64,000 bases of DNA, taken from the NCBI GenBank assembly GCA_020881915.1, contig JAJFPB010000002.1, positions 2,232,001-2,296,000 of the forward strand. Reading direction: 5' to 3'. The notes under the pieces were generated by a model that made no database searches, was not told the DNA's origin, and saw nothing but the letters and a program-made list of their open reading frames with translations. Position numbers and translations under genes: made by a program. Below are positions 52,219-62,879 of this stretch, one piece after another (the first letter of the stretch is position 1; every line of letters begins with the position of its first letter). Source of the stretch: Paramyrothecium sp. XJ0827 (Eukaryota > Ascomycota > Sordariomycetes > Hypocreales > Stachybotryaceae).

Positions 52219-52870
52219 ATGTCTAAGCAGGAGCCCAGTGAGCAAGTCAGGTTCTTGGTCGCGTGCATTCGGCACACCACGAATGGCCGGGTGAGTCTTG
52301 AGACATCGGATTTGCTGAGCCATCACTGAGATACAACAGCCTGACTTCGCTGCCGTTGCTGGAGAGCTTGACATTGTCAGCAAGGCTGCCGCGTAAGTAC
52401 ACAGACTCGTCATCATGGCCTTTGGCTAACATGGTCTTCAGCCAGAAACGATATGAGCGAATGCTCAAGGCCAACAATGTCGGCACCAAGCCCGCTGGCG
52501 CCAAGGTTTCCAACGACGAGGAAGACACCCCGAAGCCAAAGCGTGCTGCCAAAGCCACTCCTACCAAACGCAAGGCTCCCGCCAAGAATGGTCGTGCTTC
52601 CAAGAAGGCCAAGACTGAGGACGACTCTGAGTCCGATGTCAAAGACAAGAAGCCTGTCAAGCCTGTTGCTGCCGCCGCCAAAGGCAAGGGCAAAGGGGGC
52701 AAGGTGAAGAAGGAGGAGGAGGATGAAGAGGAAGAGGAAGAATCCGCTTCCGCTCTCTCTGGTAAGATACCGTGTCGCTCAGTATCGCTGCTATTACTAA
52801 CCCGTCCGTCTTAGAGCCTCCTGAGGCCGAGGACGACACCGACGCCAAGTCTGCCAAGTCTGAGGACTAA
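52219..52870 (+). CDS. Myb/SANT-like protein, cluster member I
   Basis: Four exons (52219-52290, 52340-52392, 52442-52761, 52815-52870) give 166 aa. Domain: EQVRFLVACIRHTTNGR, PDFAAVAGELDIVS, KAAAQKRYERMLKANN. Exon 1 is 24 codons ending in phase 0, identical to F; the second intron is phase 2, close to the position in members A-E. The tail is a run of basic blocks (PKRAAKATPTKRKAP, SKKAKTE, KGKGKGGKVKKE), then acidic (DEEEEEES) and ends SAKSED. Its exon layout links the two subfamilies. Confidence 0.8.
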
Positions 52871-53844
52871 AAGATGCCTCTTACATCTTGAAGAAGTGGT
52901 GGCCTGAGAAAAGAGTTGCTAGCTGGGCACGATAGGTTGGGGCTCCAGGCGATGGGTTGGATCAGTTTGCAAACAGTTTGAGTCACGTTTGTGCAACTAC
53001 GGCTGAGGACCGCGTTGGGCTTCCAAAAGGAGGGTCTCTGACGATCTTTGGCATCTCTTTTCTTGGGATCTCGACGTCGATAGGTCATTCTTCTCATACA
53101 TTCCTTGGCGGGCTAGACTCACTGGATTACGCATCAAGACAAATTAAAACCGGCTCTTTTGTGCCTCATGTAAACCGCTCTCATGATGATCTGTCGCGAC
53201 CAAGCTCGTAACCAGTATCTACATTCGAATGAATTTTTGATTTGGAACACACCTGACTTGGCAAACCGTCGGCCAAGCCATAATCTTCCGGACTGTTTAC
53301 GTGCATCTTGATTTTTGACCTAGTGGCGGCATGCAACTTTTACAAGGGCTCTAACATCTCTCTCTGGCTACCGGAGTCTCAACACACACTTTCGTCTCAT
53401 CCAGAACCAAGAGCGCATGGCAAACCATCTGCCTGTCGGCCGCCCTGTGCATGCCAACTTCATAGCGCCAGCCCCTCGCTTAACGCGGTGGTTGCGTAGT
53501 TGCGTGACGAACACCTGCCTGGGGAGAGTAACAGCTACTCTATTGTCCCCACTTGACAATATACTTGGGCAACTCGACGCAGGCTTCAGTGGTCGCCATC
53601 TCCATGTGCCATGAATAGTGATTCACTACACAATAGCCATGGATAGCATGACAGCTTTCATCCCAAGGCTTCGCTCGCTCCATGTTCTCGATATGGTTCA
53701 CCAAGCTTCGCCTCATTTTCAAAATACCTTCTCGTCCCTTCATATACATACAACTACAGCCGTTCCTAGGCATCCATCTCGACTTCTCAATTATTATATC
53801 ATCTCTACGGCTATCACTATCCCGAGCTCGTTCAAGCCTACATT
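52871..53844. other. Intergenic region
   Basis: 974 bp between Myb-like I and the coiled-coil gene J. No feature seen. Confidence 0.4.
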
Positions 53845-54918
53845 ATGTCCAATTATCCTCAGCTTACACGTTCAGGTGGTCTTCAACAAGACCTTCTTGC
53901 GCCAAATGCGGGAAATCCAGCTTACACCAATATTTGCGGATCCAAGACTTCGAACCCGGCTATCGTTACACTTACTGAGTCTGTTCTTGATCATGTTCAG
54001 GCTCGGCAGAACTTCCAACTCAGCTCGGCCGTCTACCCTCGGCCGCCGTCAAACGAATGTGTCGAGAATCCGTCAACGACCAGCCCTCAGGCCTCCGTCA
54101 AGCAGGTGCGACTTGCATTCCCGTCTCGTCTCTCCGACTTTGCAACCAGGAGCTCGGCAGCAATCCCTCTTAGCCTGGAGAACATCGCCCACGCACAGGG
54201 TTGTGAGGAGGCTTCTGAGCACTCGCCCACGGCTCCAAGCAGCGGAGGCTCGTCCAGCTCTAGTATCGAAGTCATCAGCGAGGAAGTGTTCGCCATCATT
54301 GAGCATGCAGTGGAGACGAACATTGCTGCAGCTACCGGTCCATTGCGACTTGGTATCAACCGCCTGAACCAGTCGCTTCGTTCGTTTCAATTCGAGAACA
54401 CGGACCTCAAGGAGCAAAACGACACCTTGAGCCGACAGCTTGACTTGCACTATCGTACGGTTGAGCAACACGCCGAACTGTTCGATGAGCAAAACAAAGC
54501 TCTTGGCCGAATGTTCGAGCCCCAGTCGAAGAACATACAAGGCACTGCTGAGAACCTGGTCATGGTCGCTGGTCTTGTCAACCACCTCTCTCAGGTCATC
54601 ATGAATCTTCCAATTGCCATTAACCAGGTCGTGAATTCCGCTGTTCATCACCACGCAGAAGCAGCAATCCGGGATGTCATGGACGCGCAACAGGAAGCCA
54701 TGCTTGCCGTTCAAGTTCATGCACGCCGGGTCAACATGGCCGTGGCAAGCGAAGACTTCTCAGACTCTACTCCGGATGACCTTCATCCACCGCCAACCCC
54801 TTGCTGGTCTGATACAGCTTATCCACACAGAATAATGGAGGCTGTACAGCCAGGATGCAGGTACAAGAAAGGCAAGCTGAGGGGCTTGGTTCAGAGAGTT
54901 TTTCCTACTCGTCGCTGA
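53845..54918 (+). CDS. Coiled-coil protein of unknown family inside the Myb-like cluster (J)
   Basis: Single open frame, 357 aa, start MSNYPQLTRSGGLQQDLL. Residues 1-130 are disordered. From about 140 to 235 it is helical and likely coiled coil: SEEVFAIIEHAVETNIAAATG, RLNQSLRSFQFENTDLKEQNDTLSRQLDLH. Another helical part follows (LVMVAGLVNHLSQVIMNLPIAINQVV, then AAIRDVMDAQQEAMLAVQVHARR). The end is basic (YKKGKLRGLVQRVFPTRR). I find no Myb-like domain and do not recognise the family. It sits between members I and K in the same direction. Confidence 0.65.
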   Translation: MSNYPQLTRSGGLQQDLLAPNAGNPAYTNICGSKTSNPAIVTLTESVLDHVQARQNFQLSSAVYPRPPSNECVENPSTTSPQASVKQVRLAFPSRLSDFATRSSAAIPLSLENIAHAQGCEEASEHSPTAPSSGGSSSSSIEVISEEVFAIIEHAVETNIAAATGPLRLGINRLNQSLRSFQFENTDLKEQNDTLSRQLDLHYRTVEQHAELFDEQNKALGRMFEPQSKNIQGTAENLVMVAGLVNHLSQVIMNLPIAINQVVNSAVHHHAEAAIRDVMDAQQEAMLAVQVHARRVNMAVASEDFSDSTPDDLHPPPTPCWSDTAYPHRIMEAVQPGCRYKKGKLRGLVQRVFPTRR

Positions 54919-55579
54919 AAGAGCCGGTTTTACGATCACACTTGAGTAAGGCAGCACAGGGAAATATTGGCTTGCTAGAGAATGGGCACGGGACTGGGTT
55001 GACATGCTTACAGAGTTGCATTCTTGATGGCTTTAACATATCAACATTTGTTAAGACTTACCATAGATTACGAATTCTGACCTTATCTTGGGATTACCAA
55101 ATAGCTCTCTGCGTAAGTGGCTTTCCGTCTGATCGTGTCCTGGGCGGCCTGGTCTGCCAGCTGTCAAAGCCCTCGACAGTGTTGCAGTGTCGCGCGAGCC
55201 GCAGGAGTCTCCTCCGGCTGCCCCCTCTTCTATTGTTCTGGGCTTTTTGTGCAAAACAATAGCCCACAATCGAACCAGAGCTAGCTTTGCTTGTTCTTCA
55301 CCGTTTGCTATCCCACGCTTCACCATCGATATTCCAATTTCTCGAAGTCTCTCTAGTGTACATTGCTTGCTCACTTACTGACCTCCTGAGCCCTTACTCT
55401 TTCATCTGTTGTTCGAATCACAGTGCTTTGTTCCTCTGTTTATTCAAACGATCGCCACATTCACTATATGGGGGAAAGGTAAGTTGACTTTATCCCAATA
55501 TGCAGGCGTGCTTGTTCACCAACGAGTTCAAATCACAGAACAGCATTGGATACCTTTGGCTCCCAGATCGAAGTTCAAG
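54919..55579. other. Intergenic, leader of Myb-like K
   Basis: 661 bp. A GTAAGT donor-like site at 55479 with possible acceptors before 55550 suggests a leader intron, not certain. No gene seen. Confidence 0.35.
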
Positions 55580-56917
55580 ATGGGTGTCGGCTCGGCTAAG
55601 AAAAGCTCACCGTCCAAGAATCGCGTGATGGCAACACCGGAGCGTCACGCAGCAACGCGCGCCTCAAACATGGACCGCTCTCCATCGGCAAGCAAGACTC
55701 CGACTACTCCTCGGGACACGACGTATAGCCATCGTCTACCAACCGGAAGACAACGTCAGGCGAATGGCCGTCACTCGGGTCGAAGCCTTATCATGTGGAC
55801 TCGTCAGCTCTGACATCCTCCAACGGTTCGGACCTCGCTAACTGTGCCCAGGTCCACGTATGAACGACAAGCTACTCCTACACATCCAATACGAGTGCGC
55901 CAGGCACAAGATCCAGCTGCCATGGGATGCAATCGCCCACAGACTACATCCAGGTTCAGCGGGTACCGCAGTAGTTCAGCACCTAGCTCGTGTGCGTCGA
56001 GACTTGATCTCAGGAGGTCATCTTGTGCCGCCGCTTCCTGGAAAGCCCAATGTGTCCGGTAGCTCCGGTGACCCCGAGATTCGTGGCTTCGTCCGTGAAG
56101 ATATGGATGGCGACGACAGGGAAACCACCCGAGCCGTGACGTTTGCCGAAAGAATGGATGATCCCAAGTTTGAGTTGCCAGACAGTTTCCACAACACCGA
56201 GGCTCAACCAATGATGGAAACTGGGGACTTTGACATATATGATTCCGGAAACGACCTCACTGAATCGCCCACGGTCCACCGTCGAGCGTCTCAAACCCAA
56301 TGTAAAGATTCGTCTTACAGGGATGCTGTCGCCATGCGGTATGAGAGTAGCATGTTGGATCATGTCGTTCCCATCGATGATGATGTAAGTGTATATCGAC
56401 AATGCTCCATGCTTGAGCTGACAGTGTACAGGTCTTTACGAGTCCTAGAGCTCGGCGTGATTATCACAGCTTCACCACTTCCGCGGATGACTCTAGCGAG
56501 AACGAAGCAGGTTCACAGTATCAACACAAACTTAGGTCCAGCTTCACTGGGCTTCGCGACGCCTGTACTGGTATGGTTCCCATCTTCGCCAGTCCTTATG
56601 GGCTGGGCGCGCCTACAGGATATATCCCTCTCCATTTAGGATATCCAATCTTCGGACAATCTCATGTTCAGATGGGGCCAGGGCCGGATATAATGTCCCA
56701 GTGGCAGGCTCCTGATGCTCGAATGCCTTCAACTGTCGGCAACTTGCCGGACGAACGGCAGTTTGAGCATGTCAGCATCGACACTTCGGACACAACTCAG
56801 GCGAGCATTGAAGATTTAGTTGTTCAGCAGCTATCATCGGAGCAATGCCCTGATATCCAGGACCTTTCGTCTTCTGGCGAGGAAATTGACGAGGTGAAGG
56901 CTTGTCCAGAAGACTGA
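55580..56917 (+). CDS. Myb-like domain protein, cluster member K (large)
   Basis: Three exons (55580-55778, 55852-56384, 56432-56917) give 405 aa. The N-terminal 65 residues are Ser/Lys/Thr-rich and disordered. The domain is at about 68-130: RMNDKLLLHIQYECARHKIQL, PWDAIAHRLHPGSAGTAVVQHLARVRRDL, followed by GGHLVPPLPGKP. The P/D-W-x-x-(I/V)-A and (V/S)-QH-(L/F) marks link it to both cluster subfamilies, and the PWD..A...GAV.QHL..(L/V)R pattern is one I recall from widespread fungal Myb-like proteins. The rest is acidic and has a hydrophobic Gly/Pro/Tyr-rich part (YGLGAPTGYIPLHLGYP) that may act in activation. It may be the conserved founder of the cluster (inference). Confidence 0.75.
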
Positions 56918-57816
56918 GCAGAGATGCTGCCAATTTCAGTAGCTTGGTGCTTCCCAGTTTTCGTGAAAATATCCGGGCCTGGTGACAATCCAGGCCAGGT
57001 TCTGATGGCTGATATCGTCAGCATGAGATATACTGCTCGAAATCAATTCTCATCTTTTGCTCCAGCCCACAGATGAAAAGACGGCATTGTGATATTTTCT
57101 TAAAACAAGACTGGTACGTTGGAAGAGCAGCTACCGAGACTCAAGAACTAAAAGATACAAGACAGATCGGCCACTGTGCAGCATGTTGTGGGTACGACCT
57201 GAAGCATCTAGAGTCTCAGCAGTTTGGAGGAATAATCAGCCTTGACGGTTTGCAATATCATTTTATAGTACTGCTTCAGTAAGTGGCTGAACAATTAAGG
57301 GGCGACAGTGGCCTAGGCAGTGGAGCAGAGGATCAAGATTAGAGAGGAGAGTGCAGCCACGATGCAATTGCTTTTGACCGTCGGTATTGTCTGCCTTTAG
57401 CTAGAAAAATCACCACGCTTGTTTACTTTCCGAGAACCTAAGCTAGGGAAACTGATAGCCGCGGCAACTGAGGTGCCTTATTCAGTGCATTGATGGTCTG
57501 GACTTAGGAGACCCATGACGACGGATGTTGCTGGAAAGGTGTAGAAATGAGAGACCCATATACGCTAGGTCGGTTCGGGACTAGCGCCGCCCCGTTGCAG
57601 TGGATGGATATTTTGCCGGTCCTCCGTGACAATTTTTCTGGGGAGTGAAGCTTCTCCAATTGCTGCTTGCAGGTGTCTAAACTTCTTCCTCCTCCTCCTT
57701 CTCCTCGACATCTCCATTCCCCAAGCTGCACTTCCAGCCCCAGCACGCCAGTTGTTCCTTTTCTCTCTCTCTTTGTAATAACAGTTATACCCCCGTTCCT
57801 TTAATTCCCACACAAG
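56918..57816. other. Intergenic, promoter of HSP60
   Basis: 899 bp. The last 200 bp hold a heat-shock-element-like dyad and a CCAAT box (listed separately). Pyrimidine-rich leader at 57675-57800. No gene seen. Confidence 0.45.
57647..57660 (+). promoter_or_regulatory. HSE-like dyad GAAGCTTC and CCAAT box before HSP60
   Basis: GAAnnTTC at 57647-57654 is a minimal heat-shock factor dyad; CCAAT follows at 57656-57660, about 160 bp before the start codon. A full three-unit HSE is not present here, so the call is weak. Confidence 0.3.
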
Positions 57817-58343
57817 ATGCAGCGCGCATTGAGCTCCCGAGCGCGAGCCACGGCTCTGTCCTCTGCCGCCTCCAAGTACCGCGCCGGAGCCGGTCTTGGA
57901 CAGCAGCTGCGCTTTGCTCACAAGGTGAGTTGGGCGAATACCCAGAACGAGTCCAACAGGAACCCGTGAGACGCTAACCCTTTCCTCAGGAACTCAAGTT
58001 CGGTGTTGATGGCCGCGCAGCTCTCCTGGCTGGTGTCGACACCCTCGCCAAGGCTGTTGCCACGACTCTGGGTCCCAAGGGCCGAAACGTCCTGATTGAG
58101 TCGAGCTTCGGCTCTCCCAAGATCACCAAGGGTTCGTCCCCGCTCATTGAACTTGAATTTTCGAGCTTCTTGCTAACTATCGTAGATGGTGTCACCGTGG
58201 CCAGGGCCATCACCCTGAAGGACAAGTTCGAGAATCTCGGCGCCCGCCTGCTGCAAGACGTCGCCTCCAAGACCAACGAGGTCGCCGGTGACGGTACTAC
58301 TACCGCCACCGTTCTCGCCCGAGCCATCTTCTCCGAGACTGTC

Positions 58344-58375
<32 letters not shown>

Positions 58376-59504
58376 TCTGCGCCGTGGTATCCAGGCTGCC
58401 GTCGATGCCGTTGTTGAGTACCTCCAGAAGAACAAGCGCGACATCACCACCAGCGAGGAGATCTCTCAGGTCGCCACCATCAGTGCCAACGGCGACCACC
58501 ACGTCGGTAAGATGATTGCCAACGCCATGGAGAAGGTCGGCAAGGAGGGTGTCATCACTGTCAAGGAGGGCAAGACTGTCCAGGATGAGCTTGAGGTCAC
58601 CGAGGGTATGCGTTTCGACCGTGGATTCGTCTCTCCCTACTTCATCACCGATGCCAAGTCCCAGAAGGTTGAGTTCGAGAACCCCCTTATCCTTCTCTCC
58701 GAGAAGAAGATCTCGGCTGTCCAGGACATCATCCCTGCTCTTGAGATCTCCACTCAGCAGCGCCGACCTCTGATCATCATCGCCGAGGACATTGACGGCG
58801 AGGCCCTGGCTGTCTGCATTCTGAACAAGCTTCGTGGCCAGCTCCAGGTTGCTGCTGTCAAGGCCCCTGGCTTCGGTGACAACCGCAAGTCCATCCTCGG
58901 TGACCTTGCTGTTCTGACCAACGGTACCGTCTTCACCGACGAGCTCGATGTCAAGCTGGAGAAGGCTACCGCCGACATGCTGGGTTCCACCGGCTCCATC
59001 ACCATCACCAAGGAAGACACCATCATCCTGAACGGTGAGGGCAGCAAGGATGCCATCACTCAGCGCTGCGAGCAGATCCGCGGTGTCATGGCTGATCCCG
59101 CTACCTCCGAGTACGAGAAGGAGAAGCTGCAGGAGCGTCTGGCCAAGCTGTCTGGCGGTGTTGCCGTCATCAAGGTTGGCGGCTCCTCCGAGGTTGAGGT
59201 TGGTGAGAAGAAGGACCGCTTCGTCGATGCCCTGAACGCCACCCGCGCCGCCGTCGAGGAGGGTATCCTGCCCGGTGGTGGTACTGCCCTGATCAAGGCC
59301 TCTAGCCAGGCCCTGGGCAACATCAAGACTGCCAACTTCGACCAGCAGCTCGGTGTCAGCATCGTCAAGAACGCCATCACCCGCCCTGCTCGCACCATCA
59401 TCGAGAACGCTGGCCTTGAGGGCTCTGTCGTTGTCGGCAAGCTCACTGACGAGCACGCCGCTGACTTCAACAAGGGCTTCGACAGCTCCAAGGGCGAGTA
59501 CGTT

Positions 59505-59536
<32 letters not shown>

Positions 59537-59696
59537 CAAGGTTGTCCGCACTGGTCTCATTGACGCCAGCGGCGTTGCTTCTCTGCTGGGTACCACCGAG
59601 GTTGCCATCGTCGAGGCCCCTGAGGAGAAGGGCCCCCCTCCCATGGGAGGTATGGGCGGCATGGGCGGCATGGGAGGCATGGGTGGCATGATGTAA
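57817..59696 (+). CDS. HSP60: Mitochondrial chaperonin Hsp60
   Basis: Folds imported proteins in the mitochondrial matrix as a ring complex with Hsp10. Three exons (57817-57924, 57990-58131, 58186-59696) give 586 aa. Residues 1 to about 35 are a mitochondrial presequence ([16 protein letters not shown]...RFAHK); the first intron marks its end. Typical chaperonin motifs: [31 protein letters not shown] (ATP binding), [13 protein letters not shown], and a C-terminal GGM repeat tail. Codon use is strongly C-ending, a sign of high expression, and produces a 427-codon antisense open frame that I reject. Confidence 0.98.
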
Positions 59697-60556
59697 GAGA
59701 CTGATGAACGCGTGGCCAGCATGGACTTGTACAAAAGTAAAAAACCAATTGGGAACTAAGGGGCATGGGTTCGGTGTTTAAAGGATGAACCAAGTGGCTG
59801 ACCTTGTAATCTCCTCTCTGCCGTCTTCCGACATGTCTCTCACACCCTTCGCAGAATTTGAGGAATTTGGGAGCCTAAACTGTATAGTATCACAGACTGT
59901 AGAACAAACAAAAACATTGCAAATGATCTACAAAGCTTGCGAGGCCCACCTTTGGATTATTGAGATGCCTAACTCTTTGAGCAGTGACCGTGGTTGGGAA
60001 TTGGACGGTGATGGTGGCTGCCTGGCTTTTACAACGATGCCTCATGGCTACCAATTAAATTCAATACATGTCCGAGGCAACTTGACACGTCATTTCGTGT
60101 CGAGCTGGGGTTGAAATAGCATGCTAAGCGATTCTATCGGGCGCAGGTCTTCCCTCGTATGTGCCATCTTCCAAGGCAAAAGTGCCAAGGCAGAGGAATG
60201 TAAAGCAGGTCGTACTTACAACGTAGGAAGCGTTATTAGATAAGCAACCCCACTGTTGATGGTGTTTTCTCCCGCACCCACCCCCCCTTCGTCGATACAT
60301 AATAGTTGCCAACCTCCAACGCCGCTCTTCCACCCCCAAATCCCACCGCCCGCATTGCGATACCACAAGAGCCGACGAGTCGCTCTGAATATTCTGGTAC
60401 GTTTTTCAACCACATGGGCCTTTCTTTCGCAATTCCCTCTGCTCTGCCGAATTTCTATCGAGCCTCGACTGCTGTTTGTGCTTCGTTGCAGATAACTGAC
60501 AAGCTCCCAGCCTTGCCGCCCCTCCTCATACCCATCCCCGTCACTAGTCCGCAACC
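59697..60556. other. Intergenic HSP60 3' region and cofilin leader
   Basis: 860 bp. A 109-codon frame at 59785-60114 has no family resemblance. The part from 60250 is C-rich and is likely leader of cofilin. Nothing else seen. Confidence 0.4.
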
Positions 60557-61396
60557 ATGGTAAGCTCGCGCGTCCCTCTGCACCGTCAATCAAATGGGCA
60601 AACTGACATGTTCCGATAGTCTCAATCCGGGTACGTCTCTTCCCATCGCCGTCCATGCCTCGAGTTTCCAGCCGCCGCCCTTCCCCTGCGCCTGAACCCT
60701 TGCGATAAACCCGCGCGGGGCATGGGTCGGCCCTGATAGCTATCGTTCGAGGGTCGCCAGTGCTGACGTTGCCACCCAACCCCTAGTGCCACCGTTTCGC
60801 AGGATTGCATCACTGCCTACAACGACCTCAAGCTCAACAAGAAGTACAAGTACATCATCTACAAGCTGTCCGACGACTGGAAGGAGATCGTGGTTGAGGA
60901 TGCTTCCAATGATGGCGACTGGGATGGCTTCCGCGAGAAGCTGATCAATGCCACCGCCAAGAACAAGGCCGTTAGTGTACCGCCGGATCTCTGATTGCTT
61001 ACACGAAACCTAACTCTCCTCCAGGGCAAGGTCGGCAAGGGCCCCCGTTACGCCGTCTACGATTTCGAGTACAACCTGGCCTCTGGCGACGGTGTCCGGT
61101 ATGTGACGTCCTTCTCAACCTCTACCCAGTCTACCTAGGCTCACAAGATCGCAGCAACAAGTTGAGCTTCATCGCTTGGTCTCCCGATGATGCCGGCATC
61201 CAGGTTCGTCTTACTGCACATGGCTCCGCTTTGGAAATCATCTAACTAGTTACAGCCCAAGATGGTCTACGCCTCTTCCAAGGAGGCCCTGAAGCGATCC
61301 CTCACCGGTATTGCCACGGAGCTCCAGGCCAACGACAGCGACGATATCGAGTACGATACCATTATCAAGCTCGTCAGCAAGGGTACTGCCGCTTAA
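60557..61396 (+). CDS. COF1: Actin-depolymerising factor cofilin
   Basis: Binds actin monomers and filaments and severs filaments. Six exons (60557-60559, 60620-60630, 60787-60970, 61025-61098, 61155-61203, 61256-61396) give 153 aa. Exon 1 is only the ATG and exon 2 only 11 nt; together they give MSQSG, the usual fungal start. The ADF domain covers the whole protein: [70 protein letters not shown]. The Ser near the N-terminus (SQSG) is the usual regulatory phosphosite region in this family. All phases agree. Confidence 0.96.
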
Positions 61397-61701
61397 GCAT
61401 TTCCCACGTGGACTAGACGCGGCGCGTCCCTGCGCAGTTGCCTTTGAACATACTACCTTTAGTAGCCAGGCCTTGCCGGGCTGGCGATGATGATGCAGGA
61501 TGATAACGAAGGAGGGAGAAGAGGAGACTGGGCGTCCCTGAGGGACTTGCCCATCGAATTTTCATGGTCAGCGGATACATAAACTTCCAGTTTAGCCGGA
61601 TGTGGTGAAAAGCCCGTTAAGGAATATACATCGCATGCAGTGCCGATTATCACAATGCTGGGCTGTCATTACTCTAATTTATGCCTGGCGCCGGGAAACC
61701 T
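61397..61701. other. Convergent 3' region cofilin / GET5
   Basis: 305 bp between two facing stops. No feature seen. Confidence 0.4.
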
Positions 61702-62379
61702 CTATGGACGTGCTTGACTCCCTTCCCAACTAGACTTGAAGAGCTTGGACAGCTCTTCGGCCTTCTCCTGATCTTTCAACCGTTGCATAAGGAAACCATG
61801 TAGATCTGACCAGAATTCCGGTGTGTCCAACGCCGCCGCTCCCGTAGGTGGCAGAGAGGCACCTCCCTGGTCCTTCTCCGGCTCCTCTGGAAGGATGGAA
61901 GCCGCCCCTCCCATTACCATCACGGAGAACTCGATGCTGTTGTCCGTCTCGGCAACCAGGTCTTTGAGAATCTTGCTGTCTTGGACGGGTCTCTTGTTGT
62001 GCAGGACCTTGAGCTTGTCGAGCGGTATCCTAGCCTGCTTCGACACACTGCCCTTGACGTCGAGGATCGAGGTGCTGAGGGGTTGCGAGGTGAGCTTGAT
62101 GTCGAGCGGCGGGTTCCGCAGAGACTTGAGAGTGACGGTTATGCTCTTCTCCTGGCCCGGGGCTAGATTGCTGGGTTTGCTCATGGGCTTGGCCATGCGA
62201 GGAAGGATGTACTACGAACACAGGTTAGACATGTGCCACCGGCTGGAAAGGGAAAGCAAACAGCATACCGGCGAACGCGCCGGGAACCTTTTGGGGTCCT
62301 CGACATGATCAGGTGAGAGCTTGATCGGGCGCGAATCGATCGTCGTCAAAAAATTCTTTGCAAATGTAGCTTCAGACAT
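61702..62379 (-). CDS. GET5: Get5/Mdy2-like ubiquitin-domain protein
   Basis: In the GET pathway Get5 links Get4 to Sgt2, which loads tail-anchored proteins for Get3. Two exons on the minus strand (62379-62269, 62211-61702) give 206 aa; the junction reads ARSP|YILPRM. The N-terminal stretch MSEATFAKNFLTTIDSRPIKL is the Get4-binding helix region (family knowledge). Residues about 58-135 are the ubiquitin-like domain: ITVTLKSLRNPPLDIKL, ARIPLDKLKVLHNKRPVQDSK. A C-terminal helical segment FWSDLHGFLMQRLKDQEKAEELSKLF fits the Get5 homodimer domain. It is divergent from NOP2. Confidence 0.85.
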
Positions 62380-62879
62380 GGCTTCGAGCGAGGTGTATCC
62401 CGATATTGTGAGGACAAACAGTGAAGGTGGGGTCGAGGGGAGCTTGCGACTCGAATCGCACGTCGTGTAGTCGAGTAGTCCGATGAGTTGTCAGCCGTGG
62501 CCAAAGTAAAATGAGACCTAATTTGATTCTCGAGTCCCGCGTAGGTGGACGAGCAACTCAATCTATCGGCGCGCTGCTGTTGGTGCTTCTTCTAATTTTG
62601 TGAGGCGCCAAATAAAGCATCATCGTCACAGGCACCATCAAGCAGCTGGATGATGGTGGGGATGCTGTAGCGCAGGTACGGAGGTACTTCATCACGTGCG
62701 GGCTCTATCGATACGAGGTTCGGCCGGTCTTATCGGACCCTTGTCGCGACCTTCGATGGAAAAAAAGTTTCGGCGGGGCGCCTCACCTATTTTCTCTCGG
62801 GAAACCACTGTACCTAGACCGATATTCCAACCGGTCCTCGCACGTTTTCCCAAGTCGCGACTCGCTCAATTCCTTCACA
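62380..62879. promoter_or_regulatory. Divergent promoter GET5 / NOP2
   Basis: 500 bp between opposite start codons. No specific site recognised. Confidence 0.35.

Noticed and set aside
58173..59456. 427-codon open frame antisense to HSP60
   Set aside because: It mirrors HSP60 codons with strong C-ending bias; Leu/Asp/Gly/Val-rich low-complexity translation without a family match.
59785..60114. 109-codon frame after HSP60
   Set aside because: No family resemblance, and it sits where the HSP60 3' region is expected.
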